Below are positions 1 through 6,615 of a stretch of DNA of 18,763 nt, in pieces (the stretch's first letter is position 1; each line of letters starts with the position of its first letter). The DNA is from Myxococcales bacterium (lineage in GTDB: Bacteria > Myxococcota > Bradymonadia > REDH01). The translations under genes were made by a program, and so were the position numbers. The notes below the pieces were generated by a model. It was given only the letters and a program-made list of their open reading frames with translations, did not search any database and had not been told where the DNA came from. The stretch covers positions 1-18,763 of the forward strand of contig JAGWVZ010000015.1 of the NCBI GenBank assembly GCA_018970625.1. Direction: 5' to 3'.

Positions 1-248
1 ACGCCATCGTCGGTGAAGCCCAGAATCCTGTCGGCGAGGGTCGTGGTTACCAGCGAGAGGTCGCCCGGCGCTGGAAGAGCCGAGTCACCGTAGGAGCGTC
101 CGAGTCCCCGAAACAGGTGGGCAGGGCGTCCAACGCGTTCGAGGTCTTCGGACAGCACCTCCTGAGCCGCCACGCCCCAGCGTCCCCAACCTTCGACCCA
201 CTGCTGGTCGTTGCGCGAGCGGGGGCGTACATCTGCGGGGAGGTTCAT
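1..248 (-). CDS. FAD-binding oxidoreductase, N-terminal part (runs off left edge)
   Basis: An open frame starts with ATG at 248 on the minus strand and has no stop before the window edge, giving 82 residues. Residues about 47-58 read RGLGRSYGDSAL. This is the nucleotide-binding glycine motif of PCMH-type (vanillyl-alcohol-oxidase-like) FAD flavoproteins such as aldonolactone oxidases and DprE1-like decaprenyl-phosphoribose oxidases. The region before it (WVEGWGRWG) fits the short N-terminal segment of DprE1-like proteins. No signal peptide is visible, so it is probably cytoplasmic or peripheral. There is no clear Shine-Dalgarno at the ATG. A hairpin followed by a CCACCCTGCAA box lies 22 nt upstream. 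The substrate cannot be told from this fragment. Confidence 0.8.
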   Translation of the reverse strand, partial: MNLPADVRPRSRNDQQWVEGWGRWGVAAQEVLSEDLERVGRPAHLFRGLGRSYGDSALPAPGDLSLVTTTLADRILGFTDDG

Positions 249-270
249 GACGATTCATCAGGCGTGTGGG

Positions 271-294
271 TTGCAGGGTGGTTGGCATACCACC
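271..294 (-). promoter_or_regulatory. Leader hairpin with CCACCCTGCAA box upstream of the FAD oxidase
   Basis: On the minus strand GGTGGT and ACCACC (289-294 and 277-282) form a perfect 6-bp stem with a 6-nt loop. The 3' arm runs directly into CTGCAA. The 11-mer TTGCAGGGTGG (plus strand, 271-281) recurs at 1298-1308 at nearly the same distance from the ferritin start. This suggests a leader element; its function is unknown. Confidence 0.4.
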
Positions 295-373
295 AACGCG
301 GAATCAACGGTAGACGTGGGGGTGTCATTCGGTTGACTGCGTAGGGGTGTCCCCGTTTTATCCGGCAGGCGAG

Positions 374-394
374 GGGCGTACTGCCGCCCTGCAA
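374..394. other. Small hairpin with TTGCAGGGCGG box
   Basis: GGGCG (374-378) and CGCCC (385-389) form a 5-bp stem with a 6-nt loop. The right arm is part of CCGCCCTGCAA (384-394), the complement of a short box found in several intergenic gaps here. It lies just downstream of the stop codon of the 408-713 gene. It could help end that transcript, but no T-run follows. Confidence 0.3.
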
Positions 395-407
395 AGCGTC
401 GCGCTGA

Positions 408-713
408 TTATCCGGCGAGGCAGCCGGGGAATGCGACGATATTGTCCGCAGCGGAGGTGGCGCAAGGCGCGAGGGCGTCGGCATCCATGAGCTGAACGGC
501 CATTCGGAGCGCGGCCATCTGCCCGGGAGCAACGCGCATGCGACGCTGTGTCACCCAGCCCAGGTCACCACCGTCTCGCTGCATGCGCATTTCCAGCGTG
601 GCCTGCACACCGGGGGCCGCAACCTGAACGAGTTCAATGCGGGTGCCGGTCTCATCACCGTCGAGGTATCCAAGCGTCTTTTCGAACACAGAGGCGCCAT
701 GAGTCGGGGTCAA
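408..713 (-). CDS. Hypothetical protein, 101 aa
   Basis: This is an open frame from a TTG at 713 to TAA at 408. I do not recognise the family. The protein looks like an ordinary soluble alpha/beta domain (IELVQV, ATLEMRMQRDG, GQMAALRMAVQLMDADAL), with no signal peptide or membrane segment. No ATG lies near the 5' end and there is no Shine-Dalgarno. However, a TTGACA-N16-TATCAA promoter sits so close that the transcript would begin only about 8 nt before the TTG, which supports this start and the gene itself. It follows the ferritin gene on the same strand after a 101-bp gap and appears separately controlled. Confidence 0.55.
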   Translation of the reverse strand: MTPTHGASVFEKTLGYLDGDETGTRIELVQVAAPGVQATLEMRMQRDGGDLGWVTQRRMRVAPGQMAALRMAVQLMDADALAPCATSAADNIVAFPGCLAG

Positions 714-726
714 GCAACGACTCGGA

Positions 727-756
727 GTTGATAACCAATTTCAATTTGGTGTCAAC
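727..756 (-). promoter_or_regulatory. Promoter embedded in an inverted repeat (operator-like), gene 408-713
   Basis: Read on the minus strand, TTGACA (750-755) and TATCAA (728-733) are separated by 16 nt, a good sigma70-type -35 with an acceptable -10. The same bases form a two-part dyad: GTTGA/TCAAC outside and ACCAA/TTGGT inside, with a 2/1-nt offset and a 7-nt AT-rich centre. A repressor bound here would cover the whole promoter. The predicted transcription start is near 721. Confidence 0.5.
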
Positions 757-814
757 AGGCACTTGCATCCGATTTGCCCATACTGCCGGGGCAGTCCGAA
801 CGAATCGGCTTGTT

Positions 815-1276
815 TCAGGCGGTCCGGTTTGCGGTGGTGGCGCCGGCTGCGATGGAGAGGGGGCCAGCGAGGACCTTCCGCACCTCGTCGACGTGCTCCT
901 GCTCTTCGCTGATGAACTCTTCGATCCAGAGCTTGGTGCCGAGGTTGGCGGCGTCGCCAACTTCCCATGCGGACTCCCAGGCTGCGAGCGCGGACTCTTC
1001 AAGCGCGAGCGTGTTCTTCAGCATGGTCTCGAGGTCGGTAGCCGGCAAAATGGTAGCGGGCTCGGCGGTGGGAACACCACCCAGTGCGGCGATCTTTGCG
1101 CTCACCGACTCGGCATGGTCACGGGCCTCTTTGCTGCCGTCGTGGAAGAAGTCCTGATAGACTGGCCGAAGGGCGCCTGTGACGAGCACAGAGTAGTGCA
1201 TGTATTGAATGATGCCGGCCAGCTCCCACGAAAGGACGGTGTTGAGGCGGGCGATGAGTTCGGTCTTGGTAGCCAT
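815..1276 (-). CDS. Ferritin-like (bacterioferritin/Dps-type) protein, 153 aa
   Basis: The product is a predicted four-helix ferritin-like protein. Such proteins bind iron in the cytoplasm and oxidise it for storage or detoxification. Likely metal ligands are E18 in helix 1, E50 and H54 (KEARDHAESV) in helix 2, E93/E94 in helix 3, and E125 with H128 (EEQEHVDEV) in helix 4. The length fits small bacterial ferritin-like proteins. The ATG at 1276 has a good Shine-Dalgarno, GGAGA, about 9 nt upstream. The gene has its own strong-looking promoter and a long structured leader. It stands alone on the minus strand between the big cysteine-rich gene and the 408-713 gene. The exact subfamily is uncertain. 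Confidence 0.88.
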   Translation of the reverse strand: MATKTELIARLNTVLSWELAGIIQYMHYSVLVTGALRPVYQDFFHDGSKEARDHAESVSAKIAALGGVPTAEPATILPATDLETMLKNTLALEESALAAWESAWEVGDAANLGTKLWIEEFISEEQEHVDEVRKVLAGPLSIAAGATTANRTA

Positions 1277-1297
1277 TTGCGGGTCTCCAGCTTGAAT

Positions 1298-1332
1298 TTG
1301 CAGGGTGGGAACGACCTTTCAGGTCGCCCACC
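1298..1332 (-). promoter_or_regulatory. Ferritin mRNA leader hairpin with CCACCCTGCAA box
   Basis: On the minus strand GGTGGG CGACCT pairs with AGGTCG CCCACC. This is 12 bp interrupted only by a 2-nt bulge (AA at 1310-1311 on the plus strand), with a 3-nt loop. The 3' arm is followed by CTGCAA, 21 nt before the ATG. With transcription starting near 1345, the hairpin would be close to the 5' end of the mRNA. It could stabilise the message or regulate it. The same box with a shorter hairpin precedes the FAD oxidase. Confidence 0.5.
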
Positions 1333-1351
1333 GGCGTGTGCAACGTGCGAA

Positions 1352-1380
1352 ATCATAACCCCGCAGCCGGGGGCCGTCAA
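1352..1380 (-). promoter_or_regulatory. Sigma70-type promoter of the ferritin-like gene
   Basis: On the minus strand TTGACG (1375-1380) and TATGAT (1352-1357) are exactly 17 nt apart, each matching consensus at 5 of 6 bases. The predicted start is near 1345, giving a leader of about 69 nt that contains the hairpin at 1304-1332. Confidence 0.65.
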
Positions 1381-1411
1381 CCATCCCGATCCGAATTTTT
1401 CAACAAAATCA

Positions 1412-1441
1412 GATGTTTGCAATCGAACATCAATTTCAATT
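1412..1441. promoter_or_regulatory. Dyad GATGTT-N8-AACATC and adjoining CAATTTCAATT, upstream of ferritin
   Basis: GATGTT (1412-1417) and AACATC (1426-1431) are perfect inverted arms, about 67-86 bp upstream of the predicted ferritin transcription start, a usual place for an activator. The 11-mer CAATTTCAATT (1431-1441) abuts it. The same 11-mer is at the centre of the operator-like dyad at 736-746. The binding protein is unknown. Confidence 0.35.
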
Positions 1442-1529
1442 CACCGGCAACGGCGCCGCTGCAAGCGCATGTGCCCAGCGCTTCGACCGTTTCGACACCG
1501 GGTGGACATGGCACAGCCGAGCGCATGAA

Positions 1530-1546
1530 CTGAACATGATGTTCAG
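1530..1546. promoter_or_regulatory. Perfect 17-bp palindrome, Fur-box-like
   Basis: CTGAACATGATGTTCAG has two exact 8-bp arms around one central base, so it suits a dimeric protein better than an RNA hairpin. The inner 15 bp have the 7-1-7 layout of Fur boxes, with TGA..AT in each half. It lies between the ferritin gene and the 3' end of the cysteine-rich gene, about 185 bp upstream of the ferritin promoter. A LexA-like reading (GAAC...GTTC) is possible, but the spacing is 5, not 4. Confidence 0.4.
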
Positions 1547-1569
1547 CGACCGGTTTCTGCTCTCTGGAG

Positions 1570-1586
1570 TGAGTCCCCACGACTCA
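1570..1586 (-). terminator. Terminator-like hairpin after the cysteine-rich gene
   Basis: TGAGTC and GACTCA form a perfect 6-bp stem with a 5-nt loop, about 28 nt beyond the stop codon at 1615. No T-tract follows, so intrinsic termination would be weak. Confidence 0.3.
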
Positions 1587-1614
1587 GCGCGCGACAGGCA
1601 ATCGCGGCGACGTA

Positions 1615-4600
1615 TCAGGGGCTGGTGATGGCCAGGGTCCAGTTGCCAGAACTGGAGCTGAAGCCATCGACCACGATGAGGATCTGTTGCCCGGCCGTGA
1701 TGGTGGCCGAGACCGATGAAGCGACACCAACCGCGTCGTCATTGCACGCGAGCTGCGTCCCTGTGCAGCTGCCGTCGCTGGCGTTGCGAATGTAAAGCAG
1801 GGTGTCGTACGAGGAGCCGGCCAGACTGAAGGTCCACGAGCCTGTGCTGGGCGCGACCCAGACGAGTCGTTCATCGGGTGCAGCTCCTCCGCCACAGGAG
1901 CCTGACTCGGAGTTGGTGCGGCCAACCGTGGTGCCGGTTGCGACGGCCGCGCCGGTTCGCGAGGCGAGGTCGCGCGCTTCGCAAGCGAGGAAGCCGGGAG
2001 GTCTGGTGCAGTTGGTGCGGCAGCGAGAACCTTCTGCGTTGGAGTTATCGGGTCCCAGGTCGCACTGTTCGCCGGCTGCGGGCTGAACGAAGCCATCGCC
2101 GCAGACCGGAAGCGCGCACGCGACGGTGCAGCCGTCGGTGTTATCGGCGTCACCGTCGTCACAGGCCTCGCTGCCCTGCACGATGCCGTCGCCACATCCG
2201 GGCACACGACATGCAGTGGTGCATGTAGCGCCGGGGCCATCGCTGTTTCCGGCGCCCTCGTCGCAGGTCTCGAAGGCAGAGCGAGTGCAGGTGATGGTGT
2301 TAAGCATCTCGGACGCGCTGCAGTTGTCGCTGGAGTAGGTGTTGGTGGACGCGCCACAGACAAACCCGACGCATTCCCAGTTGTAGGCGTGCGGCATGGA
2401 CGTGTCGCTTTCGCCGGCGCCGCCACCCCAGGTGACGGTGACCGCGCGATCGAATCCGAGTGCCTGACAGATCCCGTGTTCCTGAGCCGCACCATTGGCC
2501 GAGACGTCGCAGGGCGAGGTGAAGCAGCTGCTGCCGTCGTCACAGACGCGCCCGGTGACCCCGAACGGGTTGGTGACGGTGGGGCTCGAGAAGCTGCGGT
2601 TCTCTTCGAAGATGCTAACGATACCGTCACCGCAGCGGGGCCGCTGGCAGGTGTTCAGGCACGCGTCGGCGTTGCTTCCGTTGCCGTCGTCGCAAACCTC
2701 GGAGCCTTGCACGACACCGTCGCCACACTGGGGCAGCAGGCAGTTGTTGCTGCAGCCGTCATTGGCGACCGTGTTGCCGTCGTCGCACTCTTCGGCGGTG
2801 CCGGGCTGTAACACGCCGTCGCCGCAACCGGGCGCACGACAGAGGTTGCTACAGCCGTCGGTGTTGATGGTGTTGCCGTCGTCGCACGCTTCGCCGGTGT
2901 CGCGGGTGCCATCGCCACAGCTGGCGCGCAGGCAGTCGCGGCGGCAGGCGTTTGCGGTGGTGTCGCTGTTGGCAGCGCCGTTGTCGCACTGTTCGCCAAA
3001 ATCGGCCTGCACAACGCCATCACCGCATTGCGGTGTGAGGCAGGCCGAGCAGCCGTCGCCATTGACGAGGTTGCCGTCGTCGCACTCTTCGCCGGCCTGC
3101 AGCACGCCATCTCCACACCCGGGGGTGCGGCAGTTGTTGCTGCAACCGTCGGTGTTGTTGGTGTTGGCGTCGTCGCACAGCTCACCCGTGTCGCGGGTGC
3201 CGTCGCCGCATGCGGCTCGACGACAGTTGGTGCGACACGCGTTGGCGGTGGTGTTGGAGTTGAGCGCGCCGTTGTCGCACTGCTCACTGGCCTGCACGAT
3301 GCCGTCGCCGCAGAAGGGGGCAGCGCAGGCGGTGGTGCATCCATCGGCGTTGTTGGTGTTTCCGTCATCGCAGGCTTCACCGGGGTCCACGATGCTGTCG
3401 CCGCATCGGGCTGCCAGACAGGTGGTGCGGCAGGCGGCACCCGGCGCGTTGCTGTTTGCGGCTCCAGCGTCACATTCTTCGTCGATCTCGCGAATGCAGC
3501 TGATCGTGTTCAACATCTCGGACGCAGAGCAATTGTCGGATGAATAGGTATTCGTGCTCGGACCACAGACGAAACCGGCGCATGTCCAGTTGTAGGCGTG
3601 CGGCATGGAGGTGTCGCTCTCACCGGCGCCGCCACCCCAGCTGACGTTGACGGTTCGGTCGTAGCCGAGCGCCTGACAGATGCCGTGTTCGACGGCGTTG
3701 CCGTTGGTGGAGAGGTCGCAGGTGCCGAAGCAGGTAGAGCCGTCGTCACAGACTCGTCCTGTCACGCCGAAGGGGTTGGTGACGGTGGGGCTGTTGAAGG
3801 TGGTGGTCTGTCGGAACGCGCTCACGACACCATCACCGCAGGCCGGCTCGACACAGCTGTTGCGACACAGATCGGTGTCGTCGTCGTTTGCGTCGTCACA
3901 TTCCTCATCGCCCTGCACCACGCCGTCGCCACACTGAGGGGCGAGACAGTTATTGCTGCACCCGTCGTCGTTCACCCGGTTCGCGTCGTCACAATCTTCA
4001 CCGGAGTCGACAATTCCGTCGCCGCAGCGTGGCAGCGTGCAGTCGAGGCGGCAGGTGTCAGCCACGTTTCCATTGGCGTCGCCCTCGTCACACTCTTCGC
4101 CCACGATCCCTTCGCAGGTGATCTCGGCCAGCATCTCGTAGGTGTCACAAGGCGGGGTGGCGAGCGGAGCGGCGCCGTCGATGCAGCGGAACGCGACGCA
4201 ATCCCAGTTGAAGGCGCGCGGGGTCGCCGCTGCGGCGGCGCCACCGCCAAGACCGTCGCCCCACGACACGGTAGTCGCACGCTCAAAGCCCATGCTCTGG
4301 CAGATTCCGTGCTCCGACGCGTAGCCATCGCCCGACACATCGCAGCTGGACTCGGGGCAGGCGGCGCCGTCGTCGCACACATAGCCCGTGCGTCCACCCA
4401 GGTCGGTGACCGAAGGGCTGGTGAACGTTTCGCGACCGAACGACGAGTTGACGATGCCGTCACCGCAGTTGGACGCGATGCACGCGTTCGTGCAGCCGTC
4501 CGTGTTCACGTCGTTGCCGTCGTCACACTCTTCGGAGGTCTGAACGACGCCGTCGCCGCAGCCAGGCGGTCGCACAATATCGGGTGTGTCCACCACGTCA

Positions 4601-4956
4601 GTGTCCCCGGGTTCCGTGCCGGCGTCGCCGCTGCCGTCGCTCACGCCGCTGTCGACCGCATCCGATACGTCGTCGTCTGCCGCGGCGTCCTGCGCACCGC
4701 TATCCGCGTCGTCAGGCGTACCGCCGTCGTCGAGAGAACCGCCAGTGTCTGTATCTTCGCCGCCCTGCCCGGCGTCTTCTTCGTTATCGGGCCCACCGAT
4801 GTCGCGGTTGGTGCGCGCGTCCTCGAGGTCATCGAAGATGCCAGGATCGATGTCGGGCAACCGCTCCTCGCTACAGCCCGTTAGTTGCACACTCCAGACC
4901 AGCGCTGCAACAAACCAGAGGACGGAATGACCGACGAGTGACTGGGTAGTTTTCAT
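1615..4956 (-). CDS. Large cysteine-rich lipoprotein with CGDG/ECDDGN repeats and PPC-like C-terminus, 1113 aa
   Basis: The start at 4956 gives a lipoprotein signal with an LTGC lipobox (Cys28); the frame is open further upstream but there it runs antisense to murA. Residues about 29-130 are an acidic Asp/Gly/Thr linker. Then come 16 CGD-started units of the Myxococcus cysteine-rich type (DUF4215/TIGR02232-like): CGDGxVQxxEECDDGN followed by a C-x-x-x-C end. In three units, about 120 residues are inserted between CGDG and ECD (164-289, 373-495, 775-898). Residues about 992-1113 form a beta-rich PPC-like domain (ERLVWVAPSTGSWTFSL ... YDTLLYIR). The protein should sit on the cell surface, stabilised by many disulfides and possibly by Ca2+ bound at the Asp clusters. 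This family is a common surface type in Myxococcota. Its function is unknown; adhesion or binding is a guess. Confidence 0.9.
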   Translation of the reverse strand: MKTTQSLVGHSVLWFVAALVWSVQLTGCSEERLPDIDPGIFDDLEDARTNRDIGGPDNEEDAGQGGEDTDTGGSLDDGGTPDDADSGAQDAAADDDVSDAVDSGVSDGSGDAGTEPGDTDVVDTPDIVRPPGCGDGVVQTSEECDDGNDVNTDGCTNACIASNCGDGIVNSSFGRETFTSPSVTDLGGRTGYVCDDGAACPESSCDVSGDGYASEHGICQSMGFERATTVSWGDGLGGGAAAAATPRAFNWDCVAFRCIDGAAPLATPPCDTYEMLAEITCEGIVGEECDEGDANGNVADTCRLDCTLPRCGDGIVDSGEDCDDANRVNDDGCSNNCLAPQCGDGVVQGDEECDDANDDDTDLCRNSCVEPACGDGVVSAFRQTTTFNSPTVTNPFGVTGRVCDDGSTCFGTCDLSTNGNAVEHGICQALGYDRTVNVSWGGGAGESDTSMPHAYNWTCAGFVCGPSTNTYSSDNCSASEMLNTISCIREIDEECDAGAANSNAPGAACRTTCLAARCGDSIVDPGEACDDGNTNNADGCTTACAAPFCGDGIVQASEQCDNGALNSNTTANACRTNCRRAACGDGTRDTGELCDDANTNNTDGCSNNCRTPGCGDGVLQAGEECDDGNLVNGDGCSACLTPQCGDGVVQADFGEQCDNGAANSDTTANACRRDCLRASCGDGTRDTGEACDDGNTINTDGCSNLCRAPGCGDGVLQPGTAEECDDGNTVANDGCSNNCLLPQCGDGVVQGSEVCDDGNGSNADACLNTCQRPRCGDGIVSIFEENRSFSSPTVTNPFGVTGRVCDDGSSCFTSPCDVSANGAAQEHGICQALGFDRAVTVTWGGGAGESDTSMPHAYNWECVGFVCGASTNTYSSDNCSASEMLNTITCTRSAFETCDEGAGNSDGPGATCTTACRVPGCGDGIVQGSEACDDGDADNTDGCTVACALPVCGDGFVQPAAGEQCDLGPDNSNAEGSRCRTNCTRPPGFLACEARDLASRTGAAVATGTTVGRTNSESGSCGGGAAPDERLVWVAPSTGSWTFSLAGSSYDTLLYIRNASDGSCTGTQLACNDDAVGVASSVSATITAGQQILIVVDGFSSSSGNWTLAITSP
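2263..2634 (-). repeat. Nested module 3 of the cysteine-rich lipoprotein (residues 775-898)
   Basis: This is the third copy of the insert. It holds VCDDGS, EHGICQALGFDRA, WGGGAGES, YNWECVGFVCG and ASEMLNTITC, ending at the ETCDEG half of the host repeat. It is close to module 2 in protein and partly in DNA; for example the bases coding for the PHAYNW stretch are nearly the same. Confidence 0.75.
3472..3840 (-). repeat. Nested module 2 of the cysteine-rich lipoprotein (residues 373-495)
   Basis: This is the second copy, with the same order of motifs (VCDDGS, EHGICQALGYDR, WGGGAGES, YNWTCAGFVCG, ASEMLNTISC). The close match to module 3 suggests a fairly recent internal duplication. Confidence 0.75.
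4090..4467 (-). repeat. Nested module 1 of the cysteine-rich lipoprotein (residues 164-289)
   Basis: This is the most divergent copy (VCDDGA, EHGICQSMGFERA, WGDGLGGG, FNWDCVAFRC, YEMLAEITC). Cys, Trp and Gly positions match modules 2 and 3, so it is the same fold. Confidence 0.7.
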
Positions 4957-5166
4957 GGTCCGATGGCCGAAACGGGTGGCAGCACAACAGGTCAAAAGAC
5001 CGCATCGGGGCAGTCCATAACACAGCCTGTAGAGTGTCGCGAATCTGACACGCACGCGCCACCGAAATAACGCGTCGCGTTGCACTTTTCGCATGATCTC
5101 CCACGTGATACACGCCACCTCCGCATCCTGCTCGTTCACTTTAGGTTTGTTCGCCTGCGGAGTCCC

Positions 5167-6447
5167 ATGGAGAAGTTTGTCATCGAGGGCGGTCATCGTC
5201 TCAGCGGTCGAGTCCGTCCGGGCGGGTCCAAGAACGAGGTGTTGCCTTGTCTGGCCGCCACTCTGCTCAGCGAACAGACGGTCGTGATCGACAACGTGCC
5301 CCGGATCGCCGACGTCGACGTCATGGTGGACATCATTGCAGCCATGGGTGCGTCGGTCGAATGGCTGGCGCACCATACCGTCTCCATCAACGCGGCTGGC
5401 GTCAAAGACGGCAACGTACCTGCCGACCTGGCCCGTCGCCTGCGCGCGTCCATTCTGCTGGCCGGCCCGCTGCTCGCGCGCTTCGGCCGCGTCGTGCTGC
5501 CACCACCGGGCGGCGACGTTATCGGCCGCCGCCGACTGGATACACACTTCCTTGGATTTCAGGCACTTGGCGCAGTCGTCGAGACGGACGGAGTGTTCAC
5601 CATCGAGGCCAGCGCCCTGCATGGCGCCGACATCTTCCTGGATGAACCCTCGGTCACCGGCACCGAGAACATCATCATGGCCGCCGTGCTCGCCCGCGGC
5701 CGCACGATCCTGCGCAACGCCGCCTGCGAACCGCACGTGCAGGGCCTGTGTCGCATGCTCAGCACGCTGGGCGCTCACATCTCGGGCATCGGCACCAACA
5801 CCCTCGTCATCGACGGCACCAAAAGCCTGTGGGGCGGGTCGCACCGCGTGACGTCCGACTACCTGGAGATCGGCTCTTTCATTGGCCTGGCCGCCATGAC
5901 CGGCTCCGAGCTCACCATCGAAGAGGCCATCCCGGACGACCTGCGCATGATCCAGATGGTCATGAACAAGCTCGGCGTGGAGCACCACCTGCGCGACGGT
6001 GAAGTGTACGTGCCCGGTGATCAGCGTCCGTCTATTCGAGCCGACTTTGGCGACCAGATCCCCAAAATCGACGACGGGCCCTGGCCCATGTTCCCAACCG
6101 ACATGATGTCGCTGGCCATCACCACGGCCACGCAGTCCGAAGGCACCGTCCTGTTCTTTGAGAAGATGTTCGACGGCCGCATGTTCTTCACCGACTCACT
6201 CGTGGCCATGGGCGCGCGTATCATCCTGTGCGACCCGCACCGCGTGGTGGTCAACGGCCGCACGCAGCTCATGGGCAGCACGCTGGAGTCGCCCGACGTG
6301 CGAGCCGGCATGGCGCTTGTCCTCGCTGCGCTCGCCGCCAAAGGCAAGTCGACCATCTTCAACATCCGTCACATCGACCGCGGCTACGAACGCATCGACC
6401 TCAAGCTGCAGGCGCTCGGTGCACGAATTGAGCGCGCACAGGGATAA
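5167..6447 (+). CDS. murA: UDP-N-acetylglucosamine 1-carboxyvinyltransferase (MurA), Cys-to-Asp variant, 426 aa
   Basis: MurA transfers enolpyruvate from PEP to UDP-GlcNAc, the first committed step of peptidoglycan synthesis, in the cytoplasm. Family signatures are K22-N23 in SKNEVLP, the active-site loop PPPGGDVIGRRRLD, FPTDMMSL (catalytic Asp of the family) and HIDRGYERID near the end. The length is normal. The catalytic cysteine (E. coli Cys115) is Asp117 here, as in mycobacteria and chlamydiae, which are naturally fosfomycin resistant. The ATG at 5167 is preceded by GCGGAG at a proper distance and begins the canonical MEKFVIEGG. It diverges from the cysteine-rich lipoprotein across 210 bp. 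It may be the only MurA or a second paralogue; this cannot be told from the window. Confidence 0.93.
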   Translation: MEKFVIEGGHRLSGRVRPGGSKNEVLPCLAATLLSEQTVVIDNVPRIADVDVMVDIIAAMGASVEWLAHHTVSINAAGVKDGNVPADLARRLRASILLAGPLLARFGRVVLPPPGGDVIGRRRLDTHFLGFQALGAVVETDGVFTIEASALHGADIFLDEPSVTGTENIIMAAVLARGRTILRNAACEPHVQGLCRMLSTLGAHISGIGTNTLVIDGTKSLWGGSHRVTSDYLEIGSFIGLAAMTGSELTIEEAIPDDLRMIQMVMNKLGVEHHLRDGEVYVPGDQRPSIRADFGDQIPKIDDGPWPMFPTDMMSLAITTATQSEGTVLFFEKMFDGRMFFTDSLVAMGARIILCDPHRVVVNGRTQLMGSTLESPDVRAGMALVLAALAAKGKSTIFNIRHIDRGYERIDLKLQALGARIERAQG

Positions 6448-6615
6448 CGTACAGCCCATTTTGCAGGGCGGCGGTGCGTTCAGGTCTGGGTGGTCTGTGT
6501 TGAGTCTGCACCGTAACCCGGGCGATCACGTCAGGTTGCGATGACCGTATTTTCCTCTGACGAACTTCCGGGCGTTCTGCCCGAACTGGCTCCCTCCTCC
6601 ACGCTCAGGGTCCTC

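Larger units (their letters stand above)
1277..1614. other. Intergenic region, 338 bp, rich in dyads
   Basis: No convincing gene lies here; open frames on either strand look like chance. Reading leftward it holds a terminator-like hairpin after the cysteine-rich gene (1570-1586), a perfect 17-bp palindrome (1530-1546), a second dyad (1412-1431) abutting an AT-rich 11-mer (1431-1441), the ferritin promoter (1352-1380) and the ferritin leader hairpin (1304-1332). Confidence 0.7.

Noticed and set aside
333..361. Plus-strand promoter-like TTGACT-N17-TTTTAT
   Set aside because: No plus-strand gene follows; an antisense RNA is possible but nothing else supports it.
548..1528. Long plus-strand open frame of 326 codons
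   Set aside because: It is antisense to the ferritin-like gene and the intergenic region; the composition is unlike a protein and no start signal is seen.
1584..3473. Minus-strand open frames of 348 and 272 codons, Thr/Ala/Pro-rich
   Set aside because: Shifted frame of the cysteine-rich gene, low-complexity product.
2495..3547. Plus-strand open frame of 350 codons rich in SPSPQ repeats
   Set aside because: It is the complement of the CGDG/ECDDGN repeats; the regular pattern is a shadow of the repeat structure.
3598..4884. Plus-strand open frame of 428 codons, Val/Ala-rich
   Set aside because: Antisense to the same lipoprotein gene; long only because the repeats lack stops in that frame.
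4957..5988. Upstream extension of the cysteine-rich lipoprotein frame
   Set aside because: It would overlap murA on the other strand and would bury the lipoprotein signal that starts at 4956.
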